A stretch of DNA of 64,000 nucleotides from Anodontia alba (Eukaryota > Mollusca > Bivalvia > Lucinida > Lucinidae), in NCBI GenBank assembly GCA_964016985.1, contig OZ024824.1:119494951-119558950 (forward strand), written 5' to 3'. This document shows positions 22,104 to 32,842 of the stretch, piece after piece (within the stretch, counting starts at the first letter, position 1; each line of letters starts with the position of its first letter). A program made the translations under genes and the position numbers. A model generated the notes under the pieces. It was not told the DNA's origin. It ran no database searches and saw nothing but the letters and a program-made list of their open reading frames with translations.

Positions 22104-24793
22104 AGCTCGCCTGTACGAAGTACAAGGAGAGCTATTGTAGTCACCCCGGTCGTCCACGTTTGCGTTTGCGTTTGCGTTCCCGTTCCCATCACACTGTGTT
22201 AAAGTTTTTCAAATGCTTATATCTCAACAGTCACTCCTCACAGAGGCATCAAATTTGGAACTTAGGTACCTTGGAGGGTCTTCTGAGATTCCAAGAGAAT
22301 AAACCCCTGGGTTCATGCCCCTGGGTGGGGCTAGGGGTCAGAATCTAGGACACCTTTGTAATACTGTGTTAAAGTTTTTCAAATTCTTATATCTTGACTT
22401 TCACTCCTCATAGAGCATTCATATTTAGAATTTGGGTACCTGGACGAGTCTTCTGAGATTCCAAAAGAACATACCCCTGGGTTCATACCTCAGGGTGGGC
22501 CTTGGGGTGGGGCTAGGGGTCAAAATCTAGGACACATTTGTAAAATCTTATATGCCTACAGGTTATAGACACAACTGGTTATACATCAGCTAACTATGTG
22601 ACATCAGTTTAAGTGTAAGAGAGTGAAGGTCATGGTGACCTACATTTTACGGTCCAGGTCACCTAGATTTCACGGTCCAGTGATTTTACCTTATATCTTG
22701 AATACTATTTGTTGGATAAATGTCACACCTGGGATATTACTTCCATGTGACCCAATGAATGACCACTTACTATATCTAGGTCATTGTGACCTATATTTCA
22801 TGGTTCAGTGATTTTGCCGTATATCTTGAATACTATTTGTTGGTTAAATGTCACACCTGGGATATTACTTCCATGTGACCCAATGAATGACCACTTACTA
22901 TATCTAGGTCATCGTGACCTATATTTCATGGTTCAGTGATTTTGCCTTATATCTTGAATACTATTTGTTGGATAAATGTCACACCTGGGATATTAGTTCC
23001 ATGTGACCCAATGAATGACCACTTGCTATATCTAGGTCATTGTGACCTATATTTCATGGTTCAGTGATTTTGCCTTATATCTTGAATACTATTTGTTGGA
23101 TAAATGTCACACCTGGGATATTAGTTCCATGTGACCCAATGAGTGACCACTTACTATATCTAGGTCATTGTGACCTATATTTCATGGTTCAGTGATTTTG
23201 CCTTATATCTTGAATACTATTTGTTGGATAAATGTCACACCTGGGATATTAGTTCCATGTGACCAAATGAATGACCACTTACTATATCTAGGTCATTGTG
23301 ACCTATATTTCATGGTTCAGTGATTTTGCCTTATATCTTGAATACTATTTGTTGGATAAATGTCACACCTGGGATATTAGTTCCTTGTGACCCGATTATT
23401 GACGTCAAAATATATCTCTGTTGGTGTGACCTATATTTCATGGTTCAGTGATTTTGCCTTATATCTTGAATACTATTTGTTGGATAAATGTCACACCTGG
23501 GATATTACTTCCATGTGACCCAATGAATGACCACTTACTATATCTAGGTCATTGTGACCTATATTTCATGGTTCAGTGATTTTGCCTTATATCTTGAATA
23601 CTATTTGTTGGATAAATGTCACACCTGGGATATTAGTTTTCTTGTGACCGGATTATTGACGTCAAAATATATCTCTGTTGGTGTGACCTATATTTCATGG
23701 TTCAGTGATTTTGCCTTATATCTTGAATACTATTTGTTGGATAAATGTCACACCTGGGATATTAGTTCCTTGTGACCCGATTATTGACGTCAAAATATAT
23801 CTCTGTTGGTGTGACCTATATTTCATGGTTCAGTGATTTTGCCTTATATCTTGAATACTATTTGTTGGATAAATGTCACACCTGGGATATTACTTCCATG
23901 TGACCCAATGAATGACCACTTACTATATCTAGGTCATTGTGACCTATATTTCATGGTTCAGTGATTTTGCCTTATATCTTGAATACTATTTGTTGGATAA
24001 ATGTCACACCTGGGATATTAGTTCCTTGTGACCGGATTATTGACGTCAAAATATATCTCTGATGGTGTGACCTATATTTCATGGTTCAGTGATTTTGCCT
24101 TATATCTTGAATACTATTTGTTGGATAAATGTCACACCTGGGATATTAGTTCCTTGTGACCCGATTATTGACGTCAAAATATATCTCTGTTGGTGTGACC
24201 TATATTTCATGGTTCTGTGATTTTGCCTTATTACTTGAATACTATTTGTTGGATAAATGTCACACCTGGGATATTACTTCCATGTGACCCAATGAATGAC
24301 CACTTACTATATCTAGGTCATTGTGACCTATATTTCATGGTTCAGTGATTTTGCCTTATATCTTGAATACTATTTGTTGGATAAATGTCACACCTGGGAT
24401 ATTAGTTCCTTGTGACCCGATTATTGACGTCAAAATATATCTCTGTTGGTGTGACCTATATTTCATGGTTCAGTGATTTTGCCTTATATCTTGAATATTT
24501 GTTGGATAAATGTCACACCTGGGATATTAGTTCCATGTGACCCAATGAATGACCACTTACTATATCTAGGTCATTGTGACCTATATTTCATGCTTCAGTG
24601 ATTTTGCCTTTTATTTTTATTACTATTTCATGGAGAATTGTCATACCTGGATTATTATATCTATGTGACAAAATGATTTACATACAAATACATCTAGGTC
24701 AGTGTGACCTATATTATATGGCTTAATGATAAAAATGTTACAATATAAAATTTACCCAGCAGGCGAGCTCGCTGTCCTCCGACAGCTCTTGTT
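22104..24793 (+). mobile_element. Satellite-core mobile element A
   Basis: 5' end AGCTCGCCTGTACGAAGTAC then AAGGAGAGCTATTGTAGTCA. The 5' region has two diverged units ('cactgtgttaaagtttttcaaa[tg]'). The core is a 128-bp tandem array (22640-24725). The 3' end has CAGGCGAGCT (24760-24769), inverted to the 5' AGCTCGCCTG, and then hairpin GCTGTCCTCCGACAGC and TCTTGTT. The same architecture is at 27378-29156. Non-coding; transposition class not determined. Confidence 0.8.
22640..24725 (+). repeat. 128-bp satellite array, ~16 units, two alternating subtypes
   Basis: Reading the start of 'gtgacctatatttca' gives 22786, 22914, 23042, 23170, 23298, 23426, 23554, 23683, 23811, 23939, 24067, 24195, 24323, 24451, 24576 and 24704. 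Spacing is 128, with one 129 and one 125. Units share 'agtgattttgccttatatct' and 'ggataaatgtcacacctggg'. They differ in the last 40 bp: type A has 'atgtgacccaatgaatgacc', type B has 'gattattgacgtcaaaatat'. Low divergence suggests recent homogenisation. Confidence 0.95.
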
Positions 24794-24982
24794 TAATTTT
24801 CAGAGACAATAAGACATTGTATTTTTCAAAGAAAAAAAAACATGATATTTCATATGAATCATCTGCCTAGAAATGTCTTTTAAAAATAACGATATCAAAT
24901 TGAGAATTTAGAATGCTTAGTGCTTTAATGGTTAACGTTAATCTAAATGGTAAGTCTTAAGTCTTTTGAGGCTTAGCATGCT

Positions 24983-25226
24983 GGGCCCAGTTGTTCAAAT
25001 CGTCGTTAGCTTAACGAGCTCGTCAAGGGTCATTTTGTTAACTGTTTTAGCAGATTCAATACACAATATTCTGATATTTTTAGCTGAAAAAATGTGAGTA
25101 GCTTTTGCAATGCAAAAGCTACTCACATTTTTTCAGCAAAAAATTTCAGCATATTTGCGTATCACTCGATGTAAATTTTAACGAGTCGTTAACTAACGAT
25201 GTCCTTAGCTTTGAACAACTGGGCCC
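24983..25226. mobile_element. Foldback MITE, GGGCCCAGTTGTTCAAA ends, copy 2
   Basis: Collinear with 18752-18983, but the central arms are a longer perfect palindrome: AATGTGAGTAGCTTTTGCAA and its complement at 25093-25130. Ends GGGCCCAGTTGTTCAAAT and CTTTGAACAACTGGGCCC. Confidence 0.85.
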
Positions 25227-25636
25227 TGAGCAAAATTGCAGCAGACAACATTTTGAAATTAACTTTCTTATCTTGCCAGAAAATTGGGTTTGACATGCAA
25301 ATTGTCTTCAAGTCAACTAGGGAGAAATATCAAAACCTATTTTCTGCAAAAATAAAAGAAGATCATTTGCATGAATTGTCATTTTCTGAAAAAATAAAAT
25401 AAAATAAAAGAATGTTTTAAAATGTTGCCTACTGATCTTTTTTTTTTTATTAGCATGTTTCTTATTTCTCCATGTAACCATTATGTTGCGAGCATTCATT
25501 AGATATGTCTCGTTGGGGCGCCCTAATTAGAAGCCACAACATATGTTTCAGTGGAGATATAAGAAAACTATTATGTAGATTATGTGGAGCTGTGACTTCA
25601 TTTATAAATATGTGGCGTTTAGTATTTTCATTATCG
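25227..25636. other. Unassigned, with a decayed hairpin
   Basis: 25460-25565 resembles the isolated hairpin of 18530 ('cttatttctccatgtaacca', 'cacaacatatgtttcagtgg') in decayed form. No gene seen. Confidence 0.4.
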
Positions 25637-25640
25637 TTAA

Positions 25641-26185
25641 AGGGGAACGCATTATAAGTTGTAAGTATATTTTGGAGTAAAGTGCTTAACCAGCCATTTA
25701 TTTTGATGCACAAGTTTTCATAATGGGTCTAGAGATAAGGAAGTTATGGTGGTTTGTATATATTTAAAATGGTTGTCATGGATGCCATATATTTAAAATG
25801 GTTGTCATGGATGCCACCATATTGTAGGCTTTGTGACGTCACAAAGCCCAAATTAAATATGCAAAACCAAATTATAAAGGGTTTTTAAGAATAGTTTTGC
25901 TACAGATTTTTTATAATCGTTTAATTCTAGTGACAAGCAATCATTTCCCCCCAAAATAAACCAACTTTATGAGAATAACTACCTTTATGAAACAAATTTT
26001 AATTTTTATGAGACCTCATTAAATACTGGTATTCAAAATGACGGCGCCCATTCCACCAATGTTAAATATTCAAATGTCTATAACTTACTTAATTTTCCAC
26101 CGATTTTGATCAAATTGGTGTCAAAATTTGTTGTTTGTAAAATTTTTTACTTCAAGCACAATATCTTTTAAGGTTATGTTTCCCT
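25641..26185. mobile_element. Candidate TTAA-flanked element (AGGGGAAC ends)
   Basis: TTAA at 25637-25640 and 26186-26189. Ends AGGGGAACGCATTATAA and, inverted, AGGGAAACATAACC, imperfect over about 14 bp. Contains a 31-bp tandem duplication ('tatatttaaaatggttgtca', 25757-25820) and a 22-bp perfect palindrome centred on TGACGTCA at 25828-25849. Weaker than the other TTAA elements. Confidence 0.45.
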
Positions 26186-26189
26186 TTAA

Positions 26190-26695
26190 TATCATTTTTT
26201 TTTTTTTTTTTTTTTTTTGGATAGTATATTAATATTTCAAAGAAATAAAAACAGAAATCTGACAAATTTCAGATTTGAACAACTTAATAAATAGAGCCTC
26301 CCTCTCTCCATGGAGAAAAGTCATTAATGCCTTTTATTACAGGTAGTCTTTTAATCACTTTAACTTAATTATTAGACATCTTTGTTTTATATTAGCAACT
26401 ATTGCTGATTTCTTATTGGTTCACCTAAGGTAATCCCAACCTGACAAGAAAATGCGACAATAATCAACGCCATGCCCCACCTTTAATTTGTTTATTGGCC
26501 CACCTGTCATGAGCAGATTAATTAAGATAAATCATTTAACCTTCTTACGGACTTTTTTGTTGTTTTGAATAAAATTTAATGTCTGCACTTATGGTATAAA
26601 AACATGGTTTTGAATTTTTATGCACTTCATTCACTTAGATTTGTCGCCATTTTATTTCTGGGAACTTTTCAGATTGTTTTGAATTAAAACATTTT
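26190..26695. other. AT-rich, T tract, no gene
   Basis: A T tract lies at 26197-26218. Nothing else recognised. Confidence 0.35.
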
Positions 26696-27310
26696 ATATT
26701 GGTTAGGTACAAGTTGACATTTCTGCAAACAAACTGTAGACCCTGATCAGGCACTGCTCTGCGGCATCCGCTCTGGGTCTACATTGCTTGCCTACGTCCA
26801 AAAATTGGACTTTATGCTGATTGATATTGATTAGGTACAAATTGAAATTTCTACAAGCAAACTGTGGGGACCCTGATCAGATGCCACTACCTGCAGCGTC
26901 AGCACTGGGTCTACATTGTTTGCTTACATCCGAACATTGGACTCTTGCTTATATTGGTTAGGAACAAGTTGACATTTCTGCAAGCAGACTGTGAAGACCC
27001 TGAGCAGACGCCGCTAACTGCTCTGGCTCTACATTGTCCGAAAATTGGACTCTAGGCTTACATTGGGTAGAAAAAAATTGAATTTCTGCAAGCAGACTGA
27101 AGATCCTGATCAGATGCTGCTAACTGCGGCGTCCACTCTGGTTTTACATTGTTTGCCTACGTCCAAACATTGGACTCTTGGCTTATATTGGTTAGGTACA
27201 AGTTGACATTTCTGTAAGCAAATTGTGGAGACCCAGAACAGATGCCACTAATTGTTGCTTCTGCTCTAGGTCTGCATTGTTAATTGGACTCTAGCCTTAT
27301 ATAAGTTAGG
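26696..27310 (+). repeat. Tandem array of ~110-128-bp units each with a hairpin-module half
   Basis: Unit starts 'tatattggttaggtacaagttgacatttctgcaagcaaactgtg', then 'agaccctgatcagatgccac' and 'ggcgtccgctctgggtctacattgtttgcctacgtccaaa'. Starts at about 26696, 26823, 26950, 27059, 27184 and 27298. The AGACCCTGATCAG...CTGGGTCTACATTGTTTGC pair is the hairpin module seen in several MITEs. Confidence 0.85.
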
Positions 27311-27377
27311 TAAATGGATTAATATTAATTCATGTAGTTAAATAACTAATTAACCGAAACATGATTGATTTGTTTTT

Positions 27378-29156
27378 AGCTCACCTGTACAAAGTACAAG
27401 GAGAGCTATTGTAGTCACCCCGGTCGTCGCTGTGCATGTGTACGTGCAATTGTGCGCTCCCGTCACACTGTGTTAAAGTTTTCCAGATGCTTATATCTCA
27501 ACAGTCACTTAACACAGACCATTCATATTTGGAACATGGGTTTTTGGGATGGTCATCTGCAATTTCATAAGAACAGACCTCTGGGTTCATGCCCCTTGGT
27601 GGGGTTAGGGGTCAAAATCTAGGTCACCTTTGTAAAATGCTCTATTGCTGTGTTTAAGTTTTTCATATGCTTATATCTTAGTTGTCATTTTTCAACAAGC
27701 ATTCATATTCAGAACATGGGTACCTAGAAGGGTCATCTGAGGGTCCATAGTTATCCGCCTCTGGGTTCATGCCCTGGGGTGGGGCCAGGGTTTAAAATCC
27801 AGGACACCTTTTGTAAAGTGTTTATTGTATTTCAGTTATGCTAGCATTGTAAACACATCCTAGGTAATACATCAATCAACCTTCTGACATTGCTTTAAGT
27901 GACATTGGTCATGGTGACCTACAGTTCACAGTCCATTGACCTTTATTTCATGGTCCAATGATTTTGCCTTATATCTCTAAGACTGTTTGATGGAGAAATG
28001 CCATACCTTGGTTATTAGTTCCATGTGACACGAAGAGTGACCTCAAAATATATATAGGTCAATGTGATATATAGGTCTATGTGATCTATATTTCATGATT
28101 ATGCCTTATAACTCCAAGTCTGTACGATAGAGAAATGTTATACCTTAGATATTAGTTCCATATGACACGAAGAATGACCTCAATACATATGTAGGTCAAT
28201 GTGACCCATATTTCATGGTCCAGTGATTAAGCCTTGTAACTCGATGACTTTTTGATGGAGAAATGTCATACCTTGCATATTAGTTTCATGTGACACGAAA
28301 AGTAACCTCAAAATATTATTAGGTCAGTGTGACCTATATTTCATGGTCCAGTGATTATGCCTCATATCTCGAAGACTATTTGATAGAGAAATGTCATACC
28401 TTGGATATTAGTTTCATGTGACACTAAGAGTGACCTTAAAGTATATGTAGATCAGTTTGTCCTTTATTTCATGGTCCAGTGATTATGCCTTATATCTCGA
28501 AGACTATTTGAAAGAGAAATGTCATACCTTGCACATTAGTTCCATTTGACACGAAGAGTGACCTCAAAATATTTATAGGTCAATGTGACCTATATTTTAT
28601 AGACCAGTGATTATGCCTTATAACTCGAAGACTATTTGATAGAGAAATTCATACCTTAGATATTAGTTCCATGTGTCACAAAGAGTGTCCTGAAGATATA
28701 TGTAGGTCAGTGTGTGACCCATATTTCATGGTCCAGTGATTATGCCTTATATTTCGATGACTGCTTGATAAGAGAAATGTCATACCTTGGATATTAGTTC
28801 CATGTGACACGAAGGCTGACCTAAAAATATATGCATGTCAGTGTGACCTATATTTCATGGTCCAGTGATTTTTCCTTATATTTCCAAGACTATTTCATGG
28901 AGAAAATATCATACCATGAATATTAGTTCCATGTGACACTATGAGTAACCAAAAATATATGTAGGTCATTGTGACCTACATTTGCATTAAAATTTATAGA
29001 GGGATGTGTGATTTATTTTCAGACTCACAAAACTTATTGTATTTGGAATAGAATCATATAAAAAATACTAAATACACCTTTTGACGTGTTAATGTGAAAA
29101 CATAGGTAGACAAGGCTCAAACAGGCGAGCTATGCTGTCATGCGACAGCACTTGTT
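27378..29156 (+). mobile_element. Satellite-core mobile element B
   Basis: Same plan as 22104-24793. 5' AGCTCACCTGTACAAAGTAC plus AAGGAGAGCTATTGTAGTCA; two 5' units with 'cactgtgttaaagttttcca' / 'ctgtgtttaagtttttcata'. Core of about eight diverged units of roughly 128 bp (27900-28985; 'gtccagtgattatgccttata', 'gagaaatgtcataccttg', 'ttccatgtgacacgaagagtgacct'). 3' CAGGCGAGCT (29122-29131), hairpin GCTGTCATGCGACAGC and ACTTGTT. The core is far more diverged than in element A, so B is an older copy. Confidence 0.8.
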
Positions 29157-29690
29157 CTTGCGTCCTTGTTCTTTCCGAATTCTTTAAGGGCATAGGTCAA
29201 CAATTAAAGCAAAACAAAGCATTAAATATGTCCTCTGAAGTATGCCGATCTATCTGTCTATCTATCTAGCTAGCTAGCTAGCTAGCTACGTAAGCAAGAA
29301 AGAAAGAAGAAATGAAAGAAAAAAAGAAACTACATTCGTCATGATGGTACATTCTGTTTCTAGAATTATGGATGTTGCCTGTGAGGAAGAATTCTAAACT
29401 TGTAGGGGCGTTGTTAGTTGCTAGAAAGATGTGTGTCCTGTTTTTATCAATTGAAACTAGTTCTCGTTCCAGCTTTCCCCTAAACCAAACTACTAGTTAA
29501 ATATATTCTCACTAGGTCCAAACAATTCCCACTTTGCGCAGGGACATATACCGTATTGAGCAACTACAATATCTCCTGCGCAATTCTAGAATTGTCCAGT
29601 ACAATTCTGGAATTGGTGGACAAAGTAAGAAGACGATTCCGGAATTGTACCAATTCTTACTTTGCGCCAAACATATACATCTATAAAATG
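29157..29690. other. Microsatellite and foldback remnant
   Basis: 29256-29288 is a CTAT / GCTA simple repeat. 29520-29670 is the GCGCAAAGTAAGAAT-type foldback relative of 19673-19830. No gene. Confidence 0.5.
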
Positions 29691-30715
29691 TGTAATCTTT
29701 TAACGTCTTCTCTGAAACAGCTTGACTAATTTTCACCAGATTTCACATTAGGCCTTTTGTTGAAGGGGTATTATCCATTTATTCAAATAGTTCTGCATCA
29801 TTAAACCAGATGGCTGACATTCCCATATATGGTAAAAAAACACTTGAAAATCTTCTCCAGAACCAAGAAAGCTTCAAGGCTTAATCTTGTTATATAGCAT
29901 CAGGGACTCAAGGTCGACCAAGTTTGTTCAAATGATGACCCTAGAAAGTCATATTTGCGTCCCTATGCATTTGTATGGGGAAAATATTGAAAATTTAGTT
30001 TCTCAAAATATATAAAAGACTATTGGCTGAAACTTACAATATATGATCAAAGTACCAAACCGTTTTAGTTACAATCAAACTTTCGTCCCCAGGGTTATTT
30101 TCCCTTGCCCCTTGGATATATACATGTTTAAAATATCTAATCTTTAAAGGTCTTCTCTGAAACAGCTTGACCAATTTTCACCAGACTTCAACTTGGGCCA
30201 TCTGTCGAATTAGTTCAATTTGTTCATACGGTTCTACATCATTTAACAAGATGGCTGCTATGCCCATATATGGTAAAACACTTAAAAACCTTCTTCTCCG
30301 GAACCAAGAAAGCTTCAAGCCTGAATCTTAGTATATTGCATCGGGGACTCAAGGTCTACCAAGTTTTGTCCAAATGATGATCCTAGGATGACCTTTGACC
30401 TTTCTATGGCTATGTCAAATTTGCATCCCCATACTCTTGTATCTGGAAAATGTTGAAAAATCATTATCTGAAAATGTACTTAAGACTGACGACTGAAATT
30501 TGCAACGTATGATTAAAGTAGTAAAACCTCTTAGTTACAATCAAAATTTTGTCCCCTGTTAGTTATACGCCCTTGCCCATTGGCTGTATAAAATCATGTG
30601 ATCTTTAAGCTTCTTCTCTGAAACCACTTGACCAGTTTTCACCAGATTTTATATGGAGCCTTCTGTCCAAGGGATATTGACCGTTTGTTCAAACGCTATT
30701 GAACAAGATGGCCAG
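29690..30715. mobile_element. AGCTCACC-type internal units, headless fragment
   Basis: Two and a half of the roughly 430-bp units found in 13310-16738 ('cttctctgaaacagcttgacc', 'gatggctgctatgcccatat', 'gaaccaagaaagcttcaa', 'caatcaaaattttgtcccc'). No 5' AGCTCACC end is present. The right side is cut by the MITE at 30718. Confidence 0.65.
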
Positions 30716-30717
30716 GC

Positions 30718-30957
30718 CCCAAGGTTATAAAACTTTTTTCATGCTCAACTCAGCTGAGCATGAGATTTTCTCTGCTAATAAATATGAAAATGCCAACAAT
30801 AGTTGGCATTTTCATATTTATTAGCAGAAAAAATTTCATGTTCAGCTATGTTAAGCAAGAAAGAATTTGCAGTTGTTAGTAATTTGAGATTTATTAGCCG
30901 TACAAAGTTCATGCTCGGCTGAGTTGAGCATGAAAAAAAGTTTTATAACCTCAGGTC
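30718..30957. mobile_element. Foldback MITE (GGTTATAAAACTTTTTTCATGC ends)
   Basis: Left arm 'aaggttataaaactttttt' + 'catgctcaactcagctgagc'; right arm GCTGAGTTGAGCATGAAAAA + 'aagttttataacctcagg'. An inner perfect palindrome pairs TAATAAATATGAAAATGCCA with its complement around 'caatagt'. About 240 bp. Confidence 0.8.
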
Positions 30958-31248
30958 CTGGTTTTATTTGTATCGCGTCATCTTAGGCTAAACCAGAACT
31001 TGTGTTAATTGATATAATTTTACTCTATAAAAACAAATTGACAGAAATTTAGTTTCTTATGTATAGCTGTGTTTTGTTCAATGAAATTCTTATTTTGTGT
31101 TAAATGTTATCATTAATGGTTAAAGTAAGCAAATATGCACGTGTGTCTCATGTTTATGTGAGTTATATCGTTATTTACTTACAATACATAATAAAAAATC
31201 GAATGTCGTCTGTTTATCATTCATCACATTCAGGCTTGTTGAATCATA

Positions 31249-31285
<37 letters not shown>

Positions 31286-31432
31286 TCTATGAATCAATCG
31301 CAATGACTGGCACCCCGATTGATGACATTAGTCCAGGGTAATGCACTTCTCTACGGTAATGCACTTGTCCACGGTAATGCATTTGTCTAGGGTAATATCA
31401 AGATTTGTTGGTGTACTAATTACATTACGAAA

Positions 31433-31700
31433 ACACACCTATTCAAATATATTGAAAATTTTACAAGCAAAATGGGAAATTTTCAGATAAAAATTCTGAT
31501 ATTTTTTTTTTATATTTCTGCTCGTTACATAGAATGTTGGTACTCGTTAGAACTGCCTCGGCGAGGCGGTTCTAATGAGTACCCACAATTTATGTTTTTA
31601 GCAAAATAAGAAAAACAATGTATACCCCTGTAAACCCCAGTTTTACTATATAAAAGTGGGTATAAGGGGGTCAAAATTATATAGGTGTGTTTTCGTGATG
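31433..31700 (-). mobile_element. Palindrome MITE copy 3
   Basis: Begins CATTACGAAAACACACCTAT and ends TGTTTTCGTGATG. Central hairpin GTACTCGTTAGAACTGCC / GGCGGTTCTAATGAGTAC around TCGGCGA. Oriented opposite to copies 1 and 2 (the 'ccccttaaacccc' arm is on the right). Confidence 0.9.
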
Positions 31701-31960
31701 GGTTACCTCAGCCGAAGCCTCAAGATGAGCTATATGGTCACTTTTCGTAGGTCAGCTTCTCTGTAGTCGCTGGGCGAATCGGTGTCAGCTGGAGCCTCCT
31801 TGGCTCGAGGGAAAGAACGTTTTCTAAAAGTTGTCGCAGTCCGTCGACAATATGGTACAATCTTTTAAACTCTTCTATAAAACCAAGAACGCTTTGATGC
31901 TGAGTTTTTGCATATAGAATCTTGGATGTGAGGTCTAGCAGATACATGTATTAGGACAAG
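31701..31960. repeat. Diverged AGCTCACC-type fragment
   Basis: 'acctcagccgaagcctcaagatgagctatatggtcac' followed by 'agcttctctgtagtcgctgggcgaatcggtg' and 'ccaagaacgctttgatgctgagtttttgcat' matches the 2806 and 13310 elements at low identity. It abuts the palindrome MITE. Confidence 0.5.
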
Positions 31961-32112
31961 TATGGCAAGGAGTTAAGATATACGATATATATTTAAATAT
32001 TTAATATTTATATAAGATATATTTAGCATAAATACGATTCTCGGATTCCACAGAACACGATTCCTGATTAGGGTCTACATGGTTTCCCACTTATCAATCA
32101 GTTGTAGGCACA

Positions 32113-32272
32113 TTAACCCTTGTCCAGCTGAATAAATTAAGATGCCACGCCTATTTCTAATTGTCAGCCAATCGGATTACTTGATCAAGATTGCTGCTAT
32201 AAATTCACATACTTAATAGCAAAAAGTGCAGATCAGATCAAGGGTATATCCGGGTTCAGCAGGACGGGTTAA
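32113..32272 (-). mobile_element. TTAA MITE, CCCTTCTCTTGCTGAA family, copy 2 (shortened)
   Basis: TTAACCCTTGTCCAGCTGAA at the left and TTCAGCAGGACGGGTTAA at the right. The order 'gatgccacgcctatttctaattgtcagccaat...ttgatca' is the reverse complement of copy 1. The hairpin half is mostly deleted. Confidence 0.8.
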
Positions 32273-32654
32273 TACAGTAAAACTTGCTCAAATTTTAGGG
32301 TCAGTCTGAAAAGCTCGAGTCCGGATATTTAAGGGAAATTGATACTTTCAACTCTGTCAACATTGTTTCGTCTCTCTTCTGAAAAGGGATCCACAAAGCA
32401 AAGAATCCCCCACAACCCCTCGGAGCATAATCTTTTTTTAAAATGAGCCCCATTTCAGAAGGAGTTTGGCTGTATCATGAAAACGGGTATCCTCATGCAT
32501 ACTGGAATAACCAAGGTTCAGTGACTACTGTACGTAGTAATTCTGCATGAGGACAGCAAAGGCTCTGATCGGACTGCGCGCGCATGATCCTACGACTCGC
32601 TTCCCATAACGAGGTTCAAACAGTTCAGTTTGTTACAAATCATTTCGATTCCAG
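32273..32654. other. No recognised gene; low-copy repeat words
   Basis: 'caactctgtcaacattgtttcgtctctcttct' is a diverged relative of 63430-63470. Otherwise unassigned. Confidence 0.35.
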
Positions 32655-32842
32655 TTAGCCCTTGTCCTGCTGAACCCGGATATACACTGCCTTTGCAAAC
32701 AGTGTAGATCTAGAACAGTTGGCTTCTGAAGAAGCCAACTGATCTGGATCTGCACTGTTTGCCATTAAGTATGTGAATTTATAGCAACAATCCTGATCAA
32801 GTGGGCATAGCATCTTAATTTATTCAGCATGGCAAGGGTTAA
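32655..32842 (+). mobile_element. TTAA MITE, CCCTTCTCTTGCTGAA family, copy 3
   Basis: TTAGCCCTTGTCCTGCTGAA ... TTCAGCATGGCAAGGGTTAA. Core hairpin GTTGGCTTCTGAAGAAGCCAAC, flanked by CAAACAGTGTAGATC and GATCTGCACTGTTTG. Confidence 0.85.

Noticed and set aside
22640..24725. CRISPR-like regular repeat spacing
   Set aside because: Units are contiguous with no spacers, and the context is eukaryotic; it is a satellite array.
22104..24793. Helitron assignment
   Set aside because: A 3' hairpin is present, but there is no 5' TC, no CTRR end, and the ends include an inverted repeat.
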